Positions 50,408 through 59,787 of a DNA stretch of 64,000 nucleotides are shown here, in pieces. Position numbers and translations under genes: made by a program. Below the pieces are notes generated by a model. The model saw only the letters and a list, made by a program, of their open reading frames with translations. It ran no database searches and was not told the origin of the DNA. Source of the DNA: Clavelina lepadiformis. Taxonomy: Eukaryota > Chordata > Ascidiacea > Aplousobranchia > Clavelinidae. How positions within the stretch are numbered: position 1 is the stretch's first letter; every line of letters begins with the position of its first letter. Where the stretch lies: NCBI RefSeq assembly GCF_947623445.1, contig NC_135242.1:1550001-1614000 (forward strand). Direction: 5' to 3'.

Positions 50408-52312
50408 CTGCCAAGAAAAATTATTATTTTTAAACCAATCTCGGGGCGCATTTATTACCAGGAAATGTGTCAAGTGAAGGCGACATAAACATGAAATTTA
50501 TCACACATTTATCGCGTTTATCGCAAATCTATTTTGATCAACATTTTGGTTACTTGCTGAATGACATAGGCTTTTGACAAATGGGATCAGGAACCAAATA
50601 TTTCCAATAGAGGTGTCCCGGAAAACATTGAAATCCAGCAAACTAAAGGGACAAACAACGCACCAATTACAAATCAGCACATGATGTAAAATTCCATTCA
50701 TTTCAAATTAAACCTAACCTTAAAATTATAGCATTTACTGAGGCGCTGTTTGCATTTGGAACATTAGATTCTGAGCTATGCGCTTTTTGTAAAACTAATG
50801 TTGAAACGGTAATACACATGTTTATTCAAAACTCATTTTCGGTTTTGCTCTGAGAAATGTATGTAACTGGATTGCTGTGTACTTGAAGTAGCCTCAGAGA
50901 TATGTTTAGTAAAATAAAGAAGAAATTAAGATTTCATTATAGTAAATGGAGGCTTAGCCTGCCGTGCTTTTCATTTGCATTTTATTAATTGTGCGTTTCC
51001 ATTTACTTTATACTGTTTATTAATTATCTGTTCTTGTTTTTGTGTGCTTAATGATTAAACTAAAAGAGTGACAAAAATTTCGACATTAGTCCGCAGCAAA
51101 AGTCCACATTTATGAGCCGACTCGCAAACTTTCTGTGCTTATGGCAGTGCGTGACAACTTGAAGAACTTCAGTTTCAAAATAGACAAATTTGTCACCATC
51201 TTCAAGACAATTAGCGAACAATAAGGTGAACAATTAAGTCCAAGATTAAGAAAAGCATACAACAACCTTTTGGGACTCATATACCATCGATCGCAATAAA
51301 CAATTCAACTGACAAACATTGTAGTCATGTATTGAAATGGGTTAACTTTACAGGTTAAGGTACAATAAAAAACCATTTCATTACAAGCTTATGCAGGCAA
51401 CTTGGTAGATAGCAGGAATAAAAGCTTTCAAAATCACCCATTTGAATGATATGTAGGTATATTTTTCGCACAAGTTTAATATTTAAAAATACTCGGCTCG
51501 GTGCTCGAGCGATAAGGAATCATCTCTGCGTTTAAGTCGTGTAAATACTTTTCCCAGTCCGAGAATAAAGACTATCATGCCAAAACACCATAAAGTATCC
51601 ATCGCTGAACTTAAAGAATATCTTACGCTGCAATGGAAGAATCTCTGTTTTTGTTGAAATATTGTTACGCAAAGGGGTAATCCCCTGTGTATTCCCCTAC
51701 TGTTCGCTTGTTTAGCTTTCTCAGGTCTCAGCTGAAGCAAAAACAGAGCCATGTTTAATTACTGTCAGAGTGGGCATTTTAGATGTAATACGCGTTAAAT
51801 ACTTGGTGGTTACTAATTTGCTGATGCCAGAAACGCTAGTAAGTTCCTCTACACGATAAATAAAAATATTAAAATTTAGTTGCTAAGTTCTTCTTTTTCA
51901 ACAATTTGCAAACTAGGCCTACGCAGTGCCACTGGCCCAGATTGCAGATGTTTTTCTGAAATGGTATTGCACACCAGAATAAACCTATGTCTCGAACCTA
52001 TGTCACTATAATCAAAGAACATATAATTAAAGGACGATAAATAAAAATATTGAAAATTAGTTGCAAAATTCTGCTTTTACAGCAATTTGCACACTATGCA
52101 GTGGCACTGACCCAGACTGCAGAGTATGGCAAGTGCACACCCAAGATTTGTTTTGCGAAACGACATTGCACACTAGAGGTAATTGGTGTCTACAAACAAA
52201 GGAGATGCAAACTTTTGCTCCAATTTATTCTTCTAGTGTTTGAAACCGATATCGATGTTTATAATCAAAATAGATAAAAATCAGGAAAAAAATTTTTCCC
52301 TGATTTTTTATT
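50408..52312. other. Region without recognised genes, likely deiodinase intron
   Basis: No family ZNF sequence. 51350-51385 resembles the end of the LTR at 5690-5706 (TTTACAGGTTAAGGTA...ACCATTTCATTACA), probably an old LTR scrap. A minus-strand ATG frame at 51483-51602 (MDTLWCFGMIVFILGLGK, then RLKRRDD) has a hydrophobic stretch followed by basic residues. It could be the anchor-encoding first exon of the deiodinase, but this is weak. ACACTATGCAGTGGCACTGA repeats occur near 51915 and 52090. Confidence 0.4.
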
Positions 52313-53053
52313 TTATAAGACCGTAATGCCAAGATTCCCATTACCGTTATGCGATGCATTTTTTCTGTTTTTTTTCCCTTGAATTTTGTAGCAATATGAC
52401 AAAGTAATGTCTAGAAGTATTGTGTGTGAGGAAATTTCATCGCATCTTGCTGAAGTATTATTTAAATTAAAACAAATGTTTAACCAGGTTGAAAACTCAA
52501 CCAAGCAAGAAAATTCGAAAAGTTATTAATCATCATTACATTAAACAATGATATCATAAACAAAATTGTTGAAACGGCGGTTGGAATAGTTTTTACTTGT
52601 ACAAATACTATGATATGATGATCTGAAGTGAAGCTAAAACGTTTCAATCAAATCAATGTTCATTGATAAGTGATTTTCAACATCACATCAAACAGACGTT
52701 AACAATTAATTCGGATATAACTTTTCGAAATGTGTTGCTCTAAGATTTGTACGTGATTTGAGTAATGTGTGGTGTGGGCCAATTTTGGGTTAGTTTAGGT
52801 CAAACTGGTGTTTAATGTCATTTAAAATGATTTTGTGTGTTTAACATGTTGAAATTACGCACAAGTCTTTATAAAAATCCTTTCAAAACAACGGGGAATC
52901 TTTTTGATTTTCCTTTTTGTATGTGAGGGTCGCTGCTGTTCTTTACCTTGTAGTAAGGATGTCGTATTTATATGTTATATTTTTTATTCCAACAGTTTTA
53001 GTTACACATTATCAGTTTTCCTCTATCAAGAAAATATTTTAAGTTCTTTTCAG
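52313..53053 (+). other. Intron-like segment before ZNF gene
   Basis: Matches the family segment from CCCATTACCGTTATGCG to CTTTTCAG at 53053, 34 bases before ATG 53088. The GTATGT donor is not present at its left end, so the upstream exon was lost here. Confidence 0.6.
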
Positions 53054-53087
53054 CAAATAGGCTATAAAGTTATATGATAATCAGGCA

Positions 53088-54500
53088 ATGGATTGTCATC
53101 CAGTTGGTATGCAAGTTGATGATTTGTTAAAAGCAATCAGTGATATGATTTCACAAGAATTTAAATCAATGCGACAAGATATGAGAAAAGAATTTGTAAA
53201 AATGCAAGAAAGCATGGAAGATGTGGTTTCAACTCATCTTGCAGAGATAAAAAAAACTGAAACCATGAATAATGCAATGCCAGTTGAAGAATCATCACAA
53301 ATAAAAGTTGTAAAGTCAGATATCAGCCGTAATATTAAGAAAGTTTATTCCGAGAAGGCACCAGTCTTTCCTCTTGTTGAAGTTATCAAAGAGGAACCTT
53401 TGCTGTTGGAAGAATATGAGGTTTCACAGACTGAGTCTGATAACCCAAATATATCCATGTTAAATAAAATTCCTCCTCAATCAGATATTGGAGTAAATGC
53501 CACAGTCGAAATTGTTAAACCACGAAGCTGTGTTGCAAGAAACTCAGATGAAGAAAGCAGCGATTCTGTGGAGATGATTCTCAATAAACCTACTGCAATT
53601 GAAAGAATCAATGCTTTCAAAGTTGATGCTCAGTTTCCTGTTGAAAATAACAAAGAAAAGCATTTTTCTTGCAATTTTTGTGAAAAATCACTGAAATACA
53701 AAAAAAACTTGAAAGTTCATATAAAAACTCACACAGGTGAGCGACCTCATCAATGCCAAGTTTGTCAAACGTCATTTATCCGAAATGGTAGTTTGCAGCG
53801 TCATATGAGAATCCACACTGGAGAGCGACCTTATCAATGCGATGTGTGCCATAAATCATTTTCCGATAGTAGCAATTTGAAAACTCATATGAGAGCTCAC
53901 ACTGGAGAGCGACCTTATCAATGCCAACTTTGTCAAAAGTCATTTACTGTAAATGGCAATTTACAAAGTCATATGAGAATTCACACTGGAGAGCGACCTT
54001 ATCGATGCGATGTGTGCGACAAGTCATTTTCCGATAGCAGCTATTTGAGAATTCATATGAGAACTCACACTGGAGAGCGACCTTATCAATGCCAGGTGTG
54101 TGAAATGTCATTCTCCGTTAGCAGCAAATTGACAAGTCATATGAGAACTCACACTGGAGAGCGACCTTATCAATGCCAGCTTTGTCAAAAGTCATTTACT
54201 GCAAATGGCAGTTTGCAGCGTCATATGAGAATCCACACTGGAGAGCGACCTTATCAATGCAATGTGTGCAACAAGTCATTTTCCGATAGCAGCCATTTGA
54301 AAATTCATATGCAAGCTCACACTGGAGAGCGACCTTATCAATGCGAGGTGTGTGATATGTCATTTTCCGTTAGCAGCAATTTCAAAACTCATATGAGAAC
54401 TCACACTGGAGAGCGACGTTATCAATGCCAACTTTGTCAAAAGTCATATACTGTAAATGGCAGTTTGCAGCGTCATATGAAAATCTGCACACGAGAGTGA
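53088..54500 (+). CDS. C2H2 zinc-finger protein, 10 fingers with three-finger repeat
   Basis: The protein has 470 residues; ATG in CAATGGATTG. The module at 9-57 is VDDLLKAISDMISQEF. The linker has VIKEEPLLLEEYE at 99-111. Ten fingers start at about residue 195. Fingers 4-6, 7-9 and 10 repeat a higher-order pattern: CQLCQKSFT-x-NG, then KSFSDSS, then MSFSVSS. Finger 10 ends HMKIC, a CCHC variant. The stop is TGA for the linker CGA (GAG TGA TTT); relics of further fingers follow to 54714. Presumably a nuclear DNA-binding regulator that would see a target with internal repetition. Confidence 0.92.
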   Translation: MDCHPVGMQVDDLLKAISDMISQEFKSMRQDMRKEFVKMQESMEDVVSTHLAEIKKTETMNNAMPVEESSQIKVVKSDISRNIKKVYSEKAPVFPLVEVIKEEPLLLEEYEVSQTESDNPNISMLNKIPPQSDIGVNATVEIVKPRSCVARNSDEESSDSVEMILNKPTAIERINAFKVDAQFPVENNKEKHFSCNFCEKSLKYKKNLKVHIKTHTGERPHQCQVCQTSFIRNGSLQRHMRIHTGERPYQCDVCHKSFSDSSNLKTHMRAHTGERPYQCQLCQKSFTVNGNLQSHMRIHTGERPYRCDVCDKSFSDSSYLRIHMRTHTGERPYQCQVCEMSFSVSSKLTSHMRTHTGERPYQCQLCQKSFTANGSLQRHMRIHTGERPYQCNVCNKSFSDSSHLKIHMQAHTGERPYQCEVCDMSFSVSSNFKTHMRTHTGERRYQCQLCQKSYTVNGSLQRHMKICTRE

Positions 54501-54714
54501 TTTTATCAATGTGTTGTTTGCCATAAGTAATTTTCGTTAGCAGCAGTTTGAAAACTGATATGATAATTTACACTGGAGAGCGACCTTATCAATGCGATGT
54601 GTGCCACAAGTCATTTACCCAAAGCAGCAGTTTAAAATCTCATATGATAATCCATACTAGAGAGCGACCTTGTCCATGCCATGTGTGCCACAAATCATTT
54701 ACCCAAAGCAACTA
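54501..54714 (+). pseudogene. Finger tail cut off by the stop
   Basis: [13 protein letters not shown], then after a shift two good fingers ([29 protein letters not shown]) up to the TA at 54713-54714, where a pogo-like element begins. Confidence 0.75.
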
Positions 54715-55440
54715 CAGTCGACTCCGCTTAATTCGGACTCTTTGGTTCCGCTCACTTTTGGCCGAATTAAGTAGAAAATCGATTGTTCATTTCATGGTCA
54801 TTTTTAAAGGCAAACAACGCATTTAAATTACGGTACTGTTGCGTAATAAATGAATTGCATGAACTGAACAGACAGTTGTAAATAATTGTATTCTAATTGC
54901 ACAGCTTTAAGAGACAAAAAACTAAACTAAGCTGCAACACAAAAAGGTAAAGTTAAACAAAAGCATAAAAGGAAAACTGGTAATCTTAAAATGGTGAATC
55001 GTAATCATGCAACTGAAAAGAACTGAGGGACTGAACTGAGAACATAAATAGCGTGATTACGAGATATGCGACGAAGCTACAAGGGGCGTTGATTGATGAC
55101 TGCGCGGGGCGTTGCATTAATCATTACATTGCACCTGCACTATAATGCAGTAATTGGTACTGATTGCATAAAACCCACAAGAGTATGAGTAAATGAGTAC
55201 GCATAAAACGCACATTCTGAACCGCTTCCTCTTTAATTTAAACCTCGTCCACGAAGCATAGTCTCTTCACGTTGTTCACGCAGATTTGCATCATTTTTCT
55301 TCCAATCTTGCAAAGTACGTTTTGATATCCCCATCAACGCAGCTAATTGCCGAACTGTCAAGGAAGCGTCTTCATATTTTTCTTCGTTGACTTAAGTGAG
55401 CAATTTCACTTTTTCTTCTTAACTTTTCTGTACCATTCTG
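54715..55440 (-). mobile_element. pogo/Tigger-like DNA transposon remnant
   Basis: Starts CAGTCGACTCCGCTTAATTC right after a TA, typical of pogo-group ends (TA target). A second motif, GGCCGAATTAAG, lies 40 bases inside in inverted sense. Minus-strand transposase pieces lie at 55233-55391. The right end was not found, so the length is approximate. It inserted in finger codons of the dead tail. Confidence 0.65.
55233..55391 (-). pseudogene. Helix-turn-helix piece of pogo-like transposase
   Basis: Reads VNEEKYEDASLTVRQLAALM, then GISKRTLQDWKKNDANLRE, then a stop after RGRGLN. This is the CENP-B/pogo N-terminal helix-turn-helix pattern. An in-frame stop precedes it, and no catalytic DDE region is visible. 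Confidence 0.6.
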
Positions 55441-55844
55441 TTCTTACAAGATGGTCGCAATGGTGCTGAAGTAAAATGGTGTAAAATGAAGCATTGGTGC
55501 TGTTGTGAGAATGTTCAACTTGTAAGAGCTGGCGTGTATGACTTTATGAGGACCCTGAAATCACTTTGTAAATTTAAGATGTTGTACGTTATGGCCAACC
55601 AGGCAATAGTATCCTCAGCAAGAAATGGCATAGATACCCATGTTTGACCTAGGTTATAAAGTATAAACATAGAATATAAACAAGATGTGGCAAGAACAAG
55701 GTAAGTTATCGCAATGAAGTCACTAACTTGATGATGTCATACCTCGCCAAACCCCCGGCGACAAAAGTCTGTGCCTATGCTTGGAAGTTAACACTAATGC
55801 TTCCTCATTTTAATGTTGGATGGCTGTAATACTAGTTATTTGTC
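55441..55844. other. Spacer
   Basis: No gene recognised. Confidence 0.4.
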
Positions 55845-56500
55845 ATTTCTGTTCTAGTTAACTGTTGCTAGCGGCAGGAAAAAAACTGCAAAAAGTTTTA
55901 AAATTTTCAGGAAGTAACTTTTGCAATAATATCTTTGTTTTTAAAGATTGCTTTATGGATGTTTTTAATTTTCATTTAGGATTTAAACGTGGTACAGTAA
56001 TATCAGCACCTGGCGTGTGTGCGCTGCCAGACATGAGTGTATGTATTTGTTATTACTGCTGTGATCTCATTCTTACTTCTGACTTACATTTATCTCTTAT
56101 ATTTTTTGTCTTGGGATTAGACAAAGGTTTTACTGATTACAAATTCGAATTCCGATTAGTTGCAAAGTGTCCAATGCATGATTTCTAAATTTGATAATTT
56201 TGATGTTTTATCGCTGTTTTTTCTAAGCCAAGTTGTGTTTTGACCTTGCGGCAATCAACATGCCGTTATGGGTTTTTCTTTATATGTGATGTGTTGTTAT
56301 GTTTTTTAAATTCCATGCACAAAATTTGTAAATGATCATAATTCAAGTTAACCCTTGTCTTTTTGTATGTGCAGGTGGATGCAGAAATGAATTAGATTTA
56401 TTGAGTGTTTTGTTTGAAAATAGAGACAATGTTTGCCATAATCGGCTGTTCAATGAAATCGCTGTGTCTGATTTTGTGCACCATGCACCCATCTCATCTT
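55845..56500 (+). pseudogene. Copy of the two-exon gene end at 62.4 kb, truncated and fused to ZNF linker
   Basis: Exon 55980-56036 (GFKRGTVISAPGVCALPDM) and the start of exon 56375 match 62436-62492 and 62826 on, including the intron between them. After CGCTGTGTCTGATTTTGTG the copy has a deletion and then runs into ZNF linker codons (EAIKEEPLLFEEYE) at about 56500. A chimera made by a deletion or rearrangement between two duplicated units. Confidence 0.65.
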
Positions 56501-57082
56501 GTTGAAGCTATCAAAGAAGAACCTTTGCTGTTTGAAGAATATGAGGTTGAATTAAAACTCACATTGGGGCAATGTAAATATTTTGAAAAGGGGATTGAAC
56601 AAAAGCTTGGCCTTAAAATTATTTAATTAAAATTAAACATTTACAAACCATTCATGCCAATGCTGCATTCATTTTTTTGTGTTAATTTTTGTCCACTTTT
56701 ACATGTTTTATCAATAACTTTTACATGTTTCATGAAACATAAAATTGCACTATGTGTTTTGGAAAATAGGTTGTTTTTTCAGGAAGTTTTTCAATGCTAG
56801 CTGTGTGAAATGTCATTTACCTAAACCAGCAATAGTTTTCACTAGTACAAATTTGATTTCCTGTTTTTTTGTGTTCCTCTTTAAACGCATCATAATTTTT
56901 GTCAACTGGCACAGCAAGCATATTTATTACAATTTACTTCTCACATTTCAATTCAAATTTTTGGCATTGACATATTATTATTCAAATTAATTTGTTGCTT
57001 TTTATTAAAACTTTTTATTTTTCCCGTTTTCAGCCGATTGTTTGTATAGTTTTATAATTTTTTATTGTATCACATTCAAACG
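56501..57082 (+). other. ZNF scraps and upstream region of the gene at 57083
   Basis: Linker scrap to 56550, spacer with TTTTATCAATAACTT...CATGAAACATAAA as elsewhere, a scrap of finger codons (CVKCHLPKPA) near 56800, and from 56860 the upstream sequence of the double-linker class. TTTTCAG at 57033 is a likely acceptor, 49 bases before the ATG. Confidence 0.55.
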
Positions 57083-58435
57083 ATGGAGTGTCATCCAGAT
57101 AATTCACATATTGATTACTTTTTAAAAGAAATCAGTGATTTGATATCACAAGAATTCAAATCAATGCGACAAGATATGAAGATAGAATTTGCAAAAGTGC
57201 AACAAAATATGGAAGATATGGTTTCAAAGATTCTGGCAAAAACAAAGAAAGCTGAAATCATAAACAATCCAATACCGATTAATAAAACGTCACAAGCATT
57301 AGATGTAGAAACTGACACGGGCGTTTGTATTAAAGGAGTTTATTCTCAGAATGCATCAGTTTTTCCTCTTGTTGAAGCTGTCAAAGAAGAACCTTTGTTG
57401 TTGCAGCATCGGGAGGTTTCTGAAAAGGATGATCCAACTATGTCCATGTCAAATAAGTTTTCTCATCAATCGGAGGTTGAAGTAAATGCCGTAGTTAAAA
57501 CTGCTGAACCCCAAACCTGTATTGAAGAAGATCATTTTGAAAAGGCATCAATTTATCCTCAATTTGATGCTATCAAAGAAGAACCTTTGTTGTTGGAAGA
57601 ACATGAGGTTTCACACACTGAGATGGATGACCCAAATATATCCATGTTAAACAAATTTCTTCCTCAATCAGATATTGGAGTGAACGCCACAGTCAAAATT
57701 GTTAGACCAAAAAGCTGTGTTGCAAGAAACTCAGATGAAGAAAGCAGCAATTCTGTGGAAATGTTTGTCAATAAATCTAATGCAAGTGAAAGAACTAATG
57801 CTTGCAAAGTTGATGCTCAGTTGCCTGTTGGAAATAACAAAGAAAAACATTTTTCTTGCAAATTTTGTGATAGATCATTTAAATACAAAAGAAACTTGAA
57901 TGTTCATCAAAGAACTCACACAGGTGAGCGACCTTATCAATGTGATGTATGCCACAAGTTATTTAGCCAGAATGGAACTTTGCAAGCTCATATGAGAACT
58001 CACACTGGAGAGCGACCTTTTAAATGTGATGTGTGCGACAAGTCGTTTTCCATTAAAAGCAGTTTAAACAATCATATGAGAACTCACACTGGAGAGCGAC
58101 CTCATCAATGCCAGGTGTGCAACAAGTCATTTTCCAGTAGCAGCAATTTGAAAAGTCATATGAGAACCCACACTGGAGAACAACCTTATCAATGCGATGA
58201 GTGCCACAAGTCATTTTCCCATAGCAGCAGTTTGAAAGATCATGTCAGAACTCACACAGGTGAGCGACCTTATCAATGCCAGGTGTGCCACAAGTCATTT
58301 AACCAAAACCACAGTTTAAAAAATCATATGAGAATCCACACTGGTGAACGACCTTATCAATGCCAGGTGTGCCACAAGTCATTTACCCAAAGCCGCAGTT
58401 TAAAACATCATATGAGAATCCACAATGGAGAGTGA
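57083..58435 (+). CDS. C2H2 zinc-finger protein with doubled linker, 7 fingers
   Basis: The protein has 450 residues. The ATG at 57083 lies in CGATGGAGTG; the frame runs back to a TTG at 57065 only. The module is HIDYFLKEISDLISQEF. Two linker copies follow: AVKEEPLLLQHRE at about 99-111 and AIKEEPLLLEEHE further on, so this is the one intact protein here with two SUMO-consensus sites. The second linker and fingers resemble the single-linker class (NSDEESSNSVEMF). Seven good fingers from about residue 256. The stop is TGA for the linker CGA (GGA GAG TGA), after which one complete finger is still readable. Presumably a nuclear DNA-binding regulator. Confidence 0.92.
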   Translation: MECHPDNSHIDYFLKEISDLISQEFKSMRQDMKIEFAKVQQNMEDMVSKILAKTKKAEIINNPIPINKTSQALDVETDTGVCIKGVYSQNASVFPLVEAVKEEPLLLQHREVSEKDDPTMSMSNKFSHQSEVEVNAVVKTAEPQTCIEEDHFEKASIYPQFDAIKEEPLLLEEHEVSHTEMDDPNISMLNKFLPQSDIGVNATVKIVRPKSCVARNSDEESSNSVEMFVNKSNASERTNACKVDAQLPVGNNKEKHFSCKFCDRSFKYKRNLNVHQRTHTGERPYQCDVCHKLFSQNGTLQAHMRTHTGERPFKCDVCDKSFSIKSSLNNHMRTHTGERPHQCQVCNKSFSSSSNLKSHMRTHTGEQPYQCDECHKSFSHSSSLKDHVRTHTGERPYQCQVCHKSFNQNHSLKNHMRIHTGERPYQCQVCHKSFTQSRSLKHHMRIHNGE

Positions 58436-58640
58436 CCTTATCAATGCCATGTGTGTCACAAGTCTTTCACCGATGACCGCAATTTAAAACGTCATGTGAG
58501 AATCCACATTGGTGACTGACCTTGACAATCACTGCCAGGTGTATGAACATTTTTTTTCCCAAAAGAGCAATTTGAGAACTCATGAAAATATTCACAAAGC
58601 CATTCACACTGGAGAGCGACCTTGACAATGTTTGTGTTTT
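58436..58640 (+). pseudogene. Finger tail cut off by the stop
   Basis: Immediately after the TGA a full finger is in frame ([20 protein letters not shown]...), ended by a second TGA at the next linker arginine codon (GGT GAC TGA CCT). Weaker relics follow. Confidence 0.8.
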
Positions 58641-58689
58641 TTTTGGTCAAAAATCATTTACATTGAAATGGTAACTATTAACACTTACT

Positions 58690-59101
58690 AATTTTCCCAT
58701 AGTAATTATTTCAAAAATCATGTGAGAATCCACATCGGAGTGCATAATTATCAATGCCAGGTGTGTGAAAACTCATTTACTCAAAGCTTCAATTTGAAAA
58801 CTCATATGATAACTCATATTGAAGAGCAACCTTATCAATGCCAGGCATGTCACATGTCATTATCCAGAAGCACCAATTTGCAAGATCATGCAACTTCTTA
58901 TTATAACACCATCAAACCATGGAGTGTCATACAGATAATATGCAAGCTGATGTTTTATTCAAAGCTATCATTGATATGATATCACAAGAATTCAAATCAA
59001 TGCGATTGGATATGCAGATGGAAGAAACAAAGAAAACTGAAGCCATGAACATTGCGATGTCCCATCTAAGAAACATCACAACCATTAGTGTCAGATCACA
59101 A
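58690..59101 (+). pseudogene. Finger relics and N-terminal module fragment with GT donor
   Basis: Fingers CQVCENSF...H and CQACHMSL with RSTNLQDH, then ATG 58919 (ECHTDNMQADVLFKAIIDMI) with the shortened RLDMQMEETKKTE form. It is open without a stop through TTISVRSQ to the GTATGT donor at 59102. This is the best preserved of the five module fragments and could be a real first exon of about 61 codons. Confidence 0.6.
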
Positions 59102-59787
59102 GTATGTGTTTTCCCAAGACTACCATTACCGTTATGCGTTGCATTTTGTTTGTCTTTTCCCTTGAAATCTTTAGCAATATGATAAAGTAATATCTAGAAG
59201 CATTGTTTGTGAGGAAATTTTATCGCGTCTTGCTGAAGCATTGTTTACATTAAAACAAATGTTTAACCAGGTTGAAAACTCAACCAAGCGAGGCAATTCA
59301 AAACTTTATTAATCCTCATTAAATTAAACAATGATATCATAAACGAAATTGTTGAAACGGTTCGAACAGTTTTCATTAGTACAAATACTATGATATGACG
59401 ATCTGAAGTGAACCTAAAACGTTTCAATCAAATCAATGGTCATTGATCAGTGATTTTCATCATCGCATCAAACCGACTTAACAATTAATTCGGATATAAC
59501 TTTCGTAAATGTGTTGCTCTAATATTTTTAAGTGATTTTAGCACTGTTTATGGTTTGCCAAATTTGGGTTAGTTTAGGTCAAACTGGTGTGTAATGTCAT
59601 TTAAGATGATTTTGTGTGTTTTACATGTTGAAACTATGCAGAAGTCTTTATAAACATTCTTTCAAAACAACAGGGAATCTTTTGTTTTTTGTATGTGACA
59701 GTCACTGCTGTTCTTTACTTTGTAGTAACTGTAGAGAATATTATTTAGATTTACTATTTTTATTTCAACAGTTTTGGTTACATATTA
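59102..59787 (+). other. Intron-like segment, interrupted by a DNA transposon
   Basis: GTATGT donor and the family sequence up to GGTTACATATTA; the remainder (TATTATCAGTTTTCCTC) continues at 62237. No intact ZNF gene follows within the window. Confidence 0.6.

Noticed and set aside
51483..51752. 89-codon minus-strand frame with hydrophobic stretch, considered as deiodinase exon 1
   Set aside because: It has a plausible membrane anchor from its internal ATG, but no recognisable deiodinase residues and no linking exons; kept only as a remark.
52276..52310. Hairpin followed by T run (ATCAGGAAAAAAATTTTTCC)
   Set aside because: It resembles a bacterial terminator, but the context is eukaryotic; probably a chance palindrome.
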